From a virus, in the IMG/VR virus record IMGVR_UViG_3300034168_000528, positions 1 through 30,006 of that record: a stretch of DNA of 30,006 bases. One strand, given 5' to 3'. How positions within the stretch are numbered: the stretch's first letter is position 1; each line of letters begins with the position of its first letter. Below the pieces are notes generated by a model that saw only the letters and a program-made list of their open reading frames with translations, did not search any database and had not been told where the DNA came from. Below are positions 8,311-15,852 of the stretch, piece by piece. The translations under genes were made by a program, and so were the position numbers.

Positions 8311-8850
8311 ATGGATAAGCGGTTCACATCCGCTTTCACGGACCCAGGGCTTACCAAACTCCTGGGCCGTTTTGTTTCCCCGTTCTGCCTGCTTCACCGC
8401 GTGCAGCTGGAAGCAGCCGAAAGCCCCCTCCTCCGTTCTGGCGCAGGCATCCGTCCGCTCGATCTGCTGGTGGCCGTCAAGATTTGCTCAGGCGAACGCC
8501 TCGACAAGCTGACTTTGAAGGACTCCTGGTATCTCGGGAAGATGACCTCAAACGAGGATTACTTCGTCGAGCAGATTGACCGCTTTTCGAAGTTCGTCCT
8601 GATTGAGGCGTGGCCAAAGTTCTGGGAGAAGAAGGCCAAGGCATCTGAGACCAGCGGGACCCCTTGGGTCCTGACAGTGGTAGCCTCCCTCATTTCCAAC
8701 GGTATCCCAGAGGAGCGCGCGTGGACGATGCCGGAGTGCCAAGCCATCTGGCTCAACTCCACCTTTGCGATCAGCAAGGGAGCCGAACTTAAGGTCCTCA
8801 CCTCTGAGGACGAAGAACTAATCGAAACACTCGAAAAGACCGAAGCATGA
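8311..8850 (+). CDS. Probable tail assembly chaperone
   Basis: The 179-residue helical protein has many Trp residues and an acidic C-terminus (SEDEELIETLEKTEA). It lies between the tail tube and the tape measure, the standard place for the chaperone that coats the tape measure during tail assembly. A segment PEERAWTMPECQAIWLNSTF near residues 135-155 resembles the E-x-A-W-x-M-x-x-x-A-x-W pattern I associate with such chaperones. No second overlapping frame consistent with a -1 or +1 frameshift product was seen, so it appears to be a single-product version. The start overlap with the tape measure is ATGA. Confidence 0.5.
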   Translation: MDKRFTSAFTDPGLTKLLGRFVSPFCLLHRVQLEAAESPLLRSGAGIRPLDLLVAVKICSGERLDKLTLKDSWYLGKMTSNEDYFVEQIDRFSKFVLIEAWPKFWEKKAKASETSGTPWVLTVVASLISNGIPEERAWTMPECQAIWLNSTFAISKGAELKVLTSEDEELIETLEKTEA

Positions 8851-9743
8851 GCAACGTCATCAAGTTCAGCATCAACGGTGATACCAACGCCGAGCAGGTG
8901 ACTGAGAAGGTCAAGAAGTCCATCAGCACCCTCGAGAAGAACATGGAGGGCATCGAGAACCGCTTCAAGTCCTTCGGCAAGGACCTGTTCCTTTCCTTCG
9001 CGGCCCCGATGGTCCTGCTTAACGCGGCCATGAGTTCCATCTCTGCGGCCATCGAAAAGAACCGGCAAGCGGTGCAGGACGCCAAGGCCGTGGCCGAAGG
9101 TGGCGGAAACAAGTATATGCGCGAGGGCACGGTCGGCTCCGCTCAGGAAGCGGCCCGCCGTCGTCAGGACGCCCTAGATCGTCAGAACGCCAAGCTGGCG
9201 GCACAGGCTCTAGCCGAAGAGCAGGGCAAAGAGGGCGGAGTGCTTGGATTCGGAGGAGAAGCCGATGCGGCCATGGTCCAGTACCTCAAAGAGTCTACAG
9301 GTCCTTTGGACTATCTCCGTCGAAATCTAAAAGCCGGTGCAATGTTCTTTGGCGTCAACGACTACTCTAAGGACGAAGAGATGCAGAAGGTACTCGAGAG
9401 CCGTTCGGCTGCTCGCGTCGCCGTTGAGCCAGAGATGGTCGCCAAGCAGAAGGCCGCCGCTGAGGCCGCCGCCGCCAAGCAGGCAGCCGAAACCAAGTCT
9501 GACGCCCAGAAGGCGCTCGATGTCCAAGGCAAGGGAGCCATGGCAGGCGCCGAAGGATTCTCCAATGTCGTCGGAGTGGGAGCCAACCCGGTCCTTGCCG
9601 CCGTCACCGCTCAGCTCGACGAGCAGCGCAAGCACACAGCCCTGCTCCAGCAAATCGCAATGGGTGGCAGTTACACCCCGCCCGACTTCACCAAGCAGGC
9701 TACAGCCAACCCGCAGATTGACGGCTACGGAAGCCAGATGTAA
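8847..9743 (+). CDS. Short tail tape measure protein
   Basis: The 298 residues are almost entirely helical and rich in Ala, Lys, Glu and Gln. There is a hydrophobic segment LFLSFAAPMVLLNAAMSSISAAI near residues 48-70 and a long Ala/Lys coil near 190-225. The start is a Lys/Glu helix preceded by a beta segment (VIKFSINGDTNAEQV) that is common at tape measure N-termini. The C-terminus is Gly/Pro/Gln-rich. Position after the chaperone supports the role, which sets tail length and passes through the tube at infection. Typical siphophage tape measures exceed 700 residues, so this one implies a very short tail. Confidence 0.6.
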   Translation: MSNVIKFSINGDTNAEQVTEKVKKSISTLEKNMEGIENRFKSFGKDLFLSFAAPMVLLNAAMSSISAAIEKNRQAVQDAKAVAEGGGNKYMREGTVGSAQEAARRRQDALDRQNAKLAAQALAEEQGKEGGVLGFGGEADAAMVQYLKESTGPLDYLRRNLKAGAMFFGVNDYSKDEEMQKVLESRSAARVAVEPEMVAKQKAAAEAAAAKQAAETKSDAQKALDVQGKGAMAGAEGFSNVVGVGANPVLAAVTAQLDEQRKHTALLQQIAMGGSYTPPDFTKQATANPQIDGYGSQM

Positions 9744-9752
9744 TTTACCGAC

Positions 9753-10631
9753 ATGGCACGCATCGAAAAAGGCAACGCACTAACCGCTGACATCCTTCAG
9801 CCTGGATGGACGACCACCTCGGACGGCTTCGGCCTGATCGTCATCAACGCGACTTTCAAGTCCGACCAAAACACCGGAGCGTTCGCGCCGTTCGTGCGTG
9901 GCACCGCGTTTCCTGCTGGTGGCTACACTTACTGCAAGTCTCACAAGGGCAGCATCTCTTGGGACAACCTCGGGGTTGCTACCCTGAAGGTTGACTACGT
10001 CGGCATCGACCCGACTGTAAACAGTGGCGTCCGTACCCGGGCGAATACTTCTTCGGCCAACGGCCTCACCGCCGAGAACATCACGAGCCACCCGAACTTC
10101 TTCGAGTCTTCTGGAGGTTTCACTGGTGGCCCTCTGGCTGGCCTGCCTTCCGACTTCGGCGGCGCGTACGACGACTCGACCCTCGGGCCTCCTGTGACGG
10201 TCATCAGTGCCGCCCCTGGTCCTAACTTCGGTAAGCCCGTCGCAGTCCCATCCTCCGAAGGTTACAACGGAGCGTGCTTCGAGACCGGCATGGGTGGCCG
10301 CTTTATCGGCTTCGTAGATCCGTCCGTCCCTGAGCTCTACGGAAAGACCCAGTATCTCGCCCGCACGACCACCTACTCGGGCGTCATGTACACGACTTCA
10401 ATTTCTGACGTGCAGGCTCTTTACGGCCTGCTTGCGAGCGCTACGGCCACTAACTCTTGGGGTATCTTCCAGCTGCTTCCCGCATGGGCTCCGACTGGAT
10501 CTGGTGACTTTGGTAAGCGCAACCTGCTGTCTCAAATCAACGTCGAGGAATACGGATCGCTCTACAAAGTCATGTACGAAATCCGATATTCCAAGGACGG
10601 CTGGCCTCCCAACGTCTACGCAAACATCTAA
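9753..10631 (+). CDS. Unrecognised tail-tip or minor tail protein
   Basis: I do not recognise this 292-residue protein. It is beta-rich and Gly/Ser/Thr/Tyr-rich, with an aromatic C-terminus (EIRYSKDGWPPNVYAN). It has few charged residues and neither signal peptide nor membrane segment. As the first gene after the tape measure it takes the place normally held by the distal tail protein or the tail hub, and its beta-rich, aromatic composition fits a structural protein assembled at the tail tip. No enzyme motif is visible. The gene is followed after 6 bases by another tail-like gene, so translation is probably coupled. Confidence 0.5.
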   Translation: MARIEKGNALTADILQPGWTTTSDGFGLIVINATFKSDQNTGAFAPFVRGTAFPAGGYTYCKSHKGSISWDNLGVATLKVDYVGIDPTVNSGVRTRANTSSANGLTAENITSHPNFFESSGGFTGGPLAGLPSDFGGAYDDSTLGPPVTVISAAPGPNFGKPVAVPSSEGYNGACFETGMGGRFIGFVDPSVPELYGKTQYLARTTTYSGVMYTTSISDVQALYGLLASATATNSWGIFQLLPAWAPTGSGDFGKRNLLSQINVEEYGSLYKVMYEIRYSKDGWPPNVYANI

Positions 10632-10637
10632 GGGCAC

Positions 10638-11249
10638 ATGAGCATCCAGCCAGGAGTCGGTTACACGTTCACCGCGTCAAGCCAAGGGTCCAACCTTAAC
10701 ATCGAAAAGCCCTGGGCGCCTTGGACGACCTATGCCACGACGGAAGAGCCCGGCCACCCGTTCAAGATTGTGAACGTCCAGATCGTGACGTCAGGAGGCT
10801 CTCAGGTCGTTCGCTATCAGGTGCAGTCTGGCACGCTCAACAACCTTGTCCCAGTCCTGGATGACCACGCCAGCGGAACGACGGTCAAGCTCGACCGCGT
10901 TACCGCTGGCGTTCCTAATCCTCCCACCGCTCAGCTAGATCCGGCACAATACAACGGGACGACCAAGACTTCTTACATCTACCTGCGCGCTGGCCCTAAG
11001 CCATCTGCACCCTTCGACTATCCATTCAATGACGTAAGCAGCGAACGATACCCTGCGGTCGGAGGATATAATGGCGAGAGCACGCCTGACACTGACATAT
11101 TCAGTTATCTCAAAATCGGCAGCATCGCCGTGGACAGCATCTCCGCCCCGACTGTTTTCACAGTGACGCAGTTCGTTAACGGCTCGCTCTGGGCTGACCG
11201 CATCAAGCTAGGTACGACCACGGCTAAGTACTACTACGCCCGCATCTGA
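10638..11249 (+). CDS. Unrecognised tail protein
   Basis: I do not recognise the family. The 203 residues are beta-rich, with many Thr, Ser, Tyr and Pro and few acidic clusters. The N-terminus PGVGYTFTASSQGSNLNIEKPWAPW and repeated Val/Thr strands suggest an extracellular-type beta-sandwich. It lies between two other unknown genes in the tail-tip cluster and overlaps the next start (TGATG), so it is probably a structural component of the tip or baseplate. A weak purine patch (AAGGG) lies 4 bases before the ATG, one of the few leaders here resembling a Shine-Dalgarno sequence. Confidence 0.45.
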   Translation: MSIQPGVGYTFTASSQGSNLNIEKPWAPWTTYATTEEPGHPFKIVNVQIVTSGGSQVVRYQVQSGTLNNLVPVLDDHASGTTVKLDRVTAGVPNPPTAQLDPAQYNGTTKTSYIYLRAGPKPSAPFDYPFNDVSSERYPAVGGYNGESTPDTDIFSYLKIGSIAVDSISAPTVFTVTQFVNGSLWADRIKLGTTTAKYYYARI

Positions 11250-11659
11250 TGGGCTACATCATCGGAGTAGACAGCGAGACCCGGACATGGGTATCCACGC
11301 GCCGAGTGGTGACCAATGTAGACGCCACCCCTGTCACTCCTGTCATAGCGGATAATAACACGGAGTATCCTGCCGGGGCTTACTTCATAAAGACCATCGA
11401 GGGCAACGGCTTTATCCGCGGCAACGTGGTCCAGGGCGGTCCAGAGATTAACTTCTCTGAGAATACCGCGCCAATCGAGGACTACTTCATTGCCGGCGGC
11501 TTCGTCGAACCATACCCCGAGGACATGGTGGGCAATACCGTGCAGACCAGCACCAGCGCCTTCATCCTGATCATCGATGCGTTTGATACAGGTCAGACCG
11601 CAGGATTAGACGGCACGAGCCCGGTCACGGACTTCGAATGGTTCGAGAACGTGTCCTGA
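11249..11659 (+). CDS. Unrecognised tail-associated protein
   Basis: This 136-residue protein is not recognised. It is acidic and beta-rich, with a Gly/Asn-rich centre (KTIEGNGFIRGNVVQGGPEINF) and an acidic C-terminus ending in DFEWFENVS. It shares its first base with the stop of the preceding gene (TGATG), so it is translationally coupled within the tail-tip group. Neither membrane nor catalytic motif is seen. A small structural or adaptor protein joining the tail tip to the fibre is the most likely role, by position alone. Confidence 0.45.
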   Translation: MGYIIGVDSETRTWVSTRRVVTNVDATPVTPVIADNNTEYPAGAYFIKTIEGNGFIRGNVVQGGPEINFSENTAPIEDYFIAGGFVEPYPEDMVGNTVQTSTSAFILIIDAFDTGQTAGLDGTSPVTDFEWFENVS

Positions 11660-11674
11660 CCCTGCCCGGGGTAA

Positions 11675-11692
11675 ACCCTACCATTTGCACAA
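11675..11692 (+). promoter_or_regulatory. Start-proximal element, diverged copy 4
   Basis: ACCCTACCATTTGCACAA is followed by TAAGTAGCC and the ATG at 11702. It keeps the 18-base length and shares GCA, AATAAGTA and the CTACC half with the other copies, but it is the least conserved. Confidence 0.35.
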
Positions 11693-11701
11693 TAAGTAGC
11701 C

Positions 11702-12016
11702 ATGTCTGACACCGTCACGCTATCGCAGGGCAACACGTTCGCCTGCACCTTCGTCTGGACCCCTGGCGCTACCGGCCCTGCCAACCTGCTGACCACGACC
11801 CTGACCTCGACTGTGGAGGACAAGTGCGGCAACCTCTACGAGCTGACGATTACCAAGGCGCTGGACGGCCTGTCGTTTACGGTGGCCTACCCGGGCTCAA
11901 CCGCTGACTGGGCCTTGGGCCTAGGCCGATGGGATATCAAGTTCGTCTTCCCTGGCGGCGGCATCTCCCGCACCGAGGTGTTCCGCGTGCAGGTTATCGA
12001 CTCCGTCACCGTCTAA
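11702..12016 (+). CDS. Ig-like beta-sandwich protein upstream of tail fibre
   Basis: The 104 residues form one apparent beta-sandwich domain. Strands include NTFACTFVW, LYELTITKAL, FTVAYPG and WDIKFVFPGGGISRTEVFRVQVIDSVTV. The pattern (a polar strand, two long central strands, then W-D-I-K-F and a T-E-x-F-x-V edge strand) resembles small Ig-like proteins often encoded next to phage tail fibres. The function is probably structural, perhaps fibre attachment. It carries a weak version of the start-proximal element and ends 3 bases before the fibre ATG. The assignment is by fold impression and neighbourhood. Confidence 0.5.
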   Translation: MSDTVTLSQGNTFACTFVWTPGATGPANLLTTTLTSTVEDKCGNLYELTITKALDGLSFTVAYPGSTADWALGLGRWDIKFVFPGGGISRTEVFRVQVIDSVTV

Positions 12017-12019
12017 GCC

Positions 12020-14014
12020 ATGCCTGACGCGACGATCACCTCGACGGCTTCGACCTTTGGGACCATCTCGGGGGTATTTTCCGCTGACCAGTCCACCATC
12101 TCGGGGACCGTCACGGGCATCGTGGCGGGCACGCTGGACGGTTCGGTCGGCGTCCCCGGGCCTGCGGGCGCGGCCGGGCAGGGCGTACCTGCTGGCGGCA
12201 GCTCAGGTCAGTACCTCCAGAAAGTATCTGGGGTCGATTACGCAACGGACTGGGTGACGCTTAACCTCTCGGGCTTGGCCACCGAGTCTTGGGTCACCGC
12301 TGGTTTCTACCCCCTCTCGGGTAACCCATCGGGCTTCCTGACGGCAGCCAGCCTATCAGGATACGCTACGGAGTCGTGGGTGACCTCGCAGGGCTACATC
12401 ACCAGCGCGGCGCTTACTGGGTACGCCCCGATTGCCAGCCCAGTCTTCACGGGCAACCCCACCGCCCCGACCCCGACCTTCGGCGATAACGATACCTCCA
12501 TCGCCACCACGGCCTTCGTCCAGGCTGGCCTTCTTGGCGGCACGGCCAACGCCCGCAACCTCGAGGTCTACGTCCGCAACCAGTCGGGTGCTTCTATCCC
12601 TGCGGGCTCCATCGTCTACATCAGCGGAGCCACGGGCAACCGTCCCCTGATCACGCTGTCCCAGGCTAACAACGACGCGAACTCCGCCCAGACGATGGGC
12701 TTTACGAAGACCGCCATCGCGAACAACGGCTTAGGCTACGTCATCGTCCGCGGCGAAGTCGAGAACCTCGACACGTCAGCTCTGACCGAAGGCGCTCAGC
12801 TGTACCTGTCCCCCACGGTGGCCGGTGCCTACACGACGACCAAACCGACCGCCCCCCAGCACCTCGTCTACGTCGGCATCTGCGTCCGCGCTCACCCGAC
12901 TCAGGGCGTCATTCTCGTCGCTGTCCAGAACGGTTATGAGCTGGGAGAAATCCACGACGTGGCCCTCGGCACGCTGGCGAATAACGACCTGCTGGCCTAC
13001 GAGTCCTCGACCGACCTCTGGAAGAACAAGACGTTCTCGGCCCTCGGCCTGCTGACCTCCAGCGCGGCGGCCTCGACCTACGCCCCGATCGCTTCGCCGA
13101 CGTTCACGGGCACGGTGACCATCCCGGCGGGTGCGTCCATCTCTGGCTTCGCCCCCCTCGCCAGTCCGACCTTCACGGGCACGCCTTCCCTTCCGACTGG
13201 CACGACTGGCGTCACTCAGACCGCTGGCAACAACACCACGGCGCTGGCCACTACGGCGTTCGTGACGGCGGCGGTTCCGGCGTTCGCGACCTTTACGGAT
13301 GTCATTGGCACGCCGTCTTCGACGACTATTTCCCTAAACCCATCTCTCGCACCGTGGTTGATGGCAAACGCCAACGTGCGTTACTTTGGAATGCTTGGAT
13401 TCAGTTCCGTATCCGGAGGCAGTGCTACTAATTATGGGACAACCCGTGAAGTCGCCGCCACCGCCGCAAGCCGGCGTGCGACATATATGGATGCATTATA
13501 TGGTTTTGCGACTTATGGCCTAAGGTCATCTACCGACGCGGCAAATATCAACTTTTCAAAGAAGCATTGGCTTTTCGGTATCTATTTTCCGTCATCGGGT
13601 AACTCTGGAACAAATTTCTACGGCGACGCAAACACGGTTACCCGTATCAACCTTGGAGGGAGGTCTGCAAACGCAACAGGTGGACTGACTCAAAAGGGAA
13701 TCGGGCTTTTTAAGGCTGGAGGAACCGGGTCACTCATCTATCTTACCGTGCACAACGGCACTACGCTGACTAACGTCTCCTCTGGCGTCACCAACGCCAC
13801 AGGTCAGTCATTTAAATATGTCATCTATTCCGACGGCACTGGCAACGTCACCCTCTATTTAGACGGCGTCAGTGTTGCAACGACGAATGCTGGACCCACT
13901 GGCATGACTGCCTCTGGCCGCTCAGTCTATGAAGAGCAGGTGGAAAGCAGCGCGACCTTCTCCGTTGGCCAATGCATGACAGTGACAGGGGCCGGACTTA
14001 TCATCGAACGCTAA
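12020..14014 (+). CDS. Tail fibre / receptor-binding protein
   Basis: The 664-residue host-recognition fibre is modular. After a beta N-terminus there is a short collagen-like patch (GVPGPAGAAGQGVPAGG, near residue 48) and a SSGQYLQKVSG motif. Next come repeats of the type ATESWV...GY and APIASPxFTGxPxxPT...IATTAFV (about 90-175 and 350-430), common in trimeric phage fibres. A domain with LHDV-like EIHDVALGTLANNDLLAY lies near 312-330. The C-terminal part from about residue 435 is a beta-rich, lectin-like domain with lower GC. Ending without a recognisable chaperone domain, it is likely trimeric. The 67-residue gene that follows could be a partner. Confidence 0.85.
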   Translation: MPDATITSTASTFGTISGVFSADQSTISGTVTGIVAGTLDGSVGVPGPAGAAGQGVPAGGSSGQYLQKVSGVDYATDWVTLNLSGLATESWVTAGFYPLSGNPSGFLTAASLSGYATESWVTSQGYITSAALTGYAPIASPVFTGNPTAPTPTFGDNDTSIATTAFVQAGLLGGTANARNLEVYVRNQSGASIPAGSIVYISGATGNRPLITLSQANNDANSAQTMGFTKTAIANNGLGYVIVRGEVENLDTSALTEGAQLYLSPTVAGAYTTTKPTAPQHLVYVGICVRAHPTQGVILVAVQNGYELGEIHDVALGTLANNDLLAYESSTDLWKNKTFSALGLLTSSAAASTYAPIASPTFTGTVTIPAGASISGFAPLASPTFTGTPSLPTGTTGVTQTAGNNTTALATTAFVTAAVPAFATFTDVIGTPSSTTISLNPSLAPWLMANANVRYFGMLGFSSVSGGSATNYGTTREVAATAASRRATYMDALYGFATYGLRSSTDAANINFSKKHWLFGIYFPSSGNSGTNFYGDANTVTRINLGGRSANATGGLTQKGIGLFKAGGTGSLIYLTVHNGTTLTNVSSGVTNATGQSFKYVIYSDGTGNVTLYLDGVSVATTNAGPTGMTASGRSVYEEQVESSATFSVGQCMTVTGAGLIIER

Positions 14015-14217
14015 TGACCTCTTACAAAATCTACTACGCTGGACGGCCTCAACTCGGTGATCCCTACGAACTTATGCGGTCCGTGTTTTCGGCTACACCA
14101 CTAACAGACCCTTACGCGCCTTTTTCCGACGGCGTATCCGTAACCGTCACCTTCGACACCCCGCAGACCCCCGCCAACCTCGGCCCCCTCGTCCGCGTCG
14201 AACTCGTTTCCGAATAA
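14014..14217 (+). CDS. Small unknown protein after tail fibre
   Basis: The start ATG at 14014 shares its A with the fibre stop codon (TAATG), which is why it was preferred over an ATG at 13972 inside the fibre gene. The 67 residues contain two beta-like segments (SYKIYYAGRPQ and VSVTVTFDTP) and a LGPLVRVELVSE ending. The family is not recognised. Small genes coupled to a fibre are often fibre-assembly chaperones or tip proteins, but nothing in this sequence proves it. Confidence 0.5.
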   Translation: MTSYKIYYAGRPQLGDPYELMRSVFSATPLTDPYAPFSDGVSVTVTFDTPQTPANLGPLVRVELVSE

Positions 14218-14221
14218 CACC

Positions 14222-14350
14222 ATGATTACCCTCCTCCTCTGCATCCTCTCCTTCGTCGCAGGCGCCCTCGTTATGAGGAAGCATAAGGCCAAGGCCGACA
14301 CGCTCGAAGCCAAGGGCAAGGCCGCCCTCGACGCCCTCAAGGGTCGCTGA
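14222..14350 (+). CDS. 42-residue membrane protein
   Basis: The product is a single N-terminal membrane segment (LLLCILSFVAGALV, residues about 4-17) followed by a basic helical tail (MRKHKAKADTLEAKGKAALDALKGR). The gene starts at an ATG 4 bases after the preceding stop and ends 3 bases before the lipoprotein gene, so it fits the operon tightly. It lies at the head of the lysis-type cluster. It could be a small pinholin or antiholin-like regulator, or a membrane anchor. No family is recognised. Confidence 0.55.
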   Translation: MITLLLCILSFVAGALVMRKHKAKADTLEAKGKAALDALKGR

Positions 14351-14353
14351 CCT

Positions 14354-15079
14354 ATGCGCCTGCTCCTGGTCATCGCCGTCCTGGCCCTGACCGGGTGCAG
14401 TCTGTTCCGCAAGGGAGACGCGGAGCCCCTGCCCGTCCAGCCGCCCGGCCCGACCAAGCCTGACGTCGTCGCCACGCTAGGCAAAGACCTCGACAAGACG
14501 GATCACCGCGTAGCCTCGGCCCTCGTGGCAATCGAGCGCAACGCCGACAAGCCGAAGGTAGTGGTCGCCGAGTCTCGTCTGGCCCAGTCGTATCTCCCCG
14601 CCCCGCCCGAGTCTGACGTGGCCTTCGCAATGGCCCGGGCTACCAAGGCCGACCCTATCGACTACGCCCGACAGATGGCCTTCGGTCGTCAACTCGCCAC
14701 GTCAGTCACCAAGGCTTGGGAGAAACTGGAAACCCAACAGGCCGAAGCCCTCCGCGTCTCGCAGCTGAAGGACGCCCGCATCGTCGAACTGACCAAGGAG
14801 GTCGAAGCCGTCCGCAAGGAGGGCTCCCGAAATCTCTGGAGTATGGCGGGCGTGGCGGTCGCAGTGGCCGGGGCCTTGGCCTTCGCTTTCACTGGTCCCC
14901 GCATTGGCCTGCCCCTGATGGCCTGCGGTGCGGCGATGGGGGCTTTCCCGTTCGTTGTCGAGTCGCCCCATTGGGACCTGATCGTGACGGTCACCCTTTC
15001 GCTCGGCGCTTGCCTGCTCATCTGGGTCGCTTGGGATTACGCCAGGGACAGGGTCAACGCCAAGCCCCCGCAGGAATGA
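14354..15079 (+). CDS. Lipoprotein with coiled coil and C-terminal membrane segments (spanin-like)
   Basis: The first 15 residues form a lipoprotein signal peptide with lipobox LTGC (Cys 15), so lipid attachment in the outer or inner membrane is likely. Residues about 115-155 form a coiled coil (KLETQQAEALRVSQLKDARIVEL). Then come three hydrophobic segments near 163-180, 185-203 and 209-228. An outer-membrane lipid anchor joined by a coiled coil to a C-terminal inner-membrane segment is the layout of unimolecular spanins, which fuse both membranes at the last lysis step. The neighbouring holin supports a lysis role. Three C-terminal segments instead of one are unusual. Confidence 0.5.
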   Translation: MRLLLVIAVLALTGCSLFRKGDAEPLPVQPPGPTKPDVVATLGKDLDKTDHRVASALVAIERNADKPKVVVAESRLAQSYLPAPPESDVAFAMARATKADPIDYARQMAFGRQLATSVTKAWEKLETQQAEALRVSQLKDARIVELTKEVEAVRKEGSRNLWSMAGVAVAVAGALAFAFTGPRIGLPLMACGAAMGAFPFVVESPHWDLIVTVTLSLGACLLIWVAWDYARDRVNAKPPQE

Positions 15080-15459
15080 GCCCTCCTCCTCCCCCCATCG
15101 ACCCCGAGTCCATCCCGAAGGAACTGAAGGACGGGGTTGTGGCCGCCACGATCGGGGCCATGAGCATGGCCGCCAGACTTTTGCTCAGCACGGAGAAGCA
15201 CACCTGGTCGTGGGTTGCTCGCCGCGTGTGCGCCGCTAGTTTGACCGCCGCAATCGCAGGCTACGCCCTGACCGATTACATCTCCAGCCCGGGCCTGCGG
15301 ATGGGAGCCATCGGGGCCCTTTCTTATTCCAGTCCCGAGGCTTTAGACGCGCTACTACGCTGGGTCAAAGCCCGGGCAGAGCGTGAGGTCGAGAAGGTTT
15401 CCAAGCCTGCCAAGTCCAAGCCCAATGCCAAAGCCAAGCGACCAACCAAGCGCAAGTGA
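15076..15459 (+). CDS. Phage holin
   Basis: The 127 residues start with a Pro-rich segment. Hydrophobic segments follow near residues 20-37 (GVVAATIGAMSMAARLLL), 49-65 (ARRVCAASLTAAIAGYAL) and 70-90. The protein ends in a highly basic Lys-rich tail (AKAKRPTKRK), a hallmark of holins that regulate pore timing. The pattern of a small Gly/Ala helix, an Arg-Arg turn and a Gly-Ala-Ile-Gly-Ala helix resembles the LydA/phage holin 3 superfamily. It would make the inner-membrane hole that lets the endolysin reach the wall or triggers lysis. The start ATG overlaps the stop of the lipoprotein gene (ATGA). Confidence 0.65.
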   Translation: MSPPPPPIDPESIPKELKDGVVAATIGAMSMAARLLLSTEKHTWSWVARRVCAASLTAAIAGYALTDYISSPGLRMGAIGALSYSSPEALDALLRWVKARAEREVEKVSKPAKSKPNAKAKRPTKRK

Positions 15460-15757
15460 GGGGAACCTCCTGCTGGCCGTCTGCCTGCTGGTGACCTTCG
15501 CTGGCATGGCCTCGGTGACCACGGCTTACACGGCTGGGTACGTGATTGACCAGGTGCAGTCAACTGACGCGCTTGTCATGTTGGTCGTTGATGGGGGCAA
15601 GCTGCGGTCCGACTCTGCCGACCTTGAGCGGAATATGTCCTCGGCCACCCTAGCCCTGCAGTCCGTCCGCGAACTAGGGCTGGCCCTATCGTTTGGATGC
15701 CTTGCCGTGGCCGTGGCGGTGGGTATCAGGCTCTGGCGGGGTAGACGGCAGGGTTGA
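15425..15757 (+). CDS. Two-helix membrane protein of lysis cluster
   Basis: The 110 residues have one membrane segment near residues 15-40 (LLLAVCLLVTFAGMASV) and one near 85-103 (LGLALSFGCLAVAVAVGI). Between them lies a polar, partly helical loop. It ends with a basic tail (RLWRGRRQG). The start chosen is the ATG at 15425, which overlaps the holin gene by 35 bases. An ATG at 15383 would overlap further and adds an implausible Ser/Arg-rich head. Two-helix proteins beside a holin are often antiholins or second holins. No family was recognised. Confidence 0.5.
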   Translation: MPKPSDQPSASEGNLLLAVCLLVTFAGMASVTTAYTAGYVIDQVQSTDALVMLVVDGGKLRSDSADLERNMSSATLALQSVRELGLALSFGCLAVAVAVGIRLWRGRRQG

Positions 15758-15762
15758 CCCAC

Positions 15763-15807
15763 AAGCCCCCTTCCTAGGGCATCCTAGGCGGTTTCCCGAT
15801 GGGGCTT
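15763..15807. promoter_or_regulatory. Operator-like repeats before the ligase-side promoter
   Basis: TCCTAGG occurs twice with a 10-base period (15772-15778 and 15782-15788), each containing the palindrome CCTAGG. An outer inverted repeat AAGCCCC (15763-15769) and GGGGCTT (15801-15807) flanks them and overlaps a possible -35 box. This could bind a regulator of the replication genes or fold as a terminator-like hairpin for the late operon. Confidence 0.4.
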
Positions 15808-15849
15808 GACGGCGGGGGGTGGGGCGGACATACCTTGCCTATCCCGCAC
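15806..15849 (+). promoter_or_regulatory. Candidate promoter of the ligase-recombination operon
   Basis: TTGACG (15806-15811) is followed after 19 bases by TACCTT (15831-15836). The segment continues as the shared 18-base element ACCTTGCCTATCCCGCAC (15832-15849), 3 bases before the ATG at 15853. If TACCTT is the -10 box, transcription would start within CCCGCAC, giving a leader of only about 5-10 bases. Confidence 0.45.
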
Positions 15850-15852
15850 AAC

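Noticed and set aside
8311-8860. Programmed frameshift in the tail assembly chaperone
   Set aside because: The chaperone frame ends 4 bases into the tape measure with no long overlapping second frame, and no clear slippery heptamer was seen.
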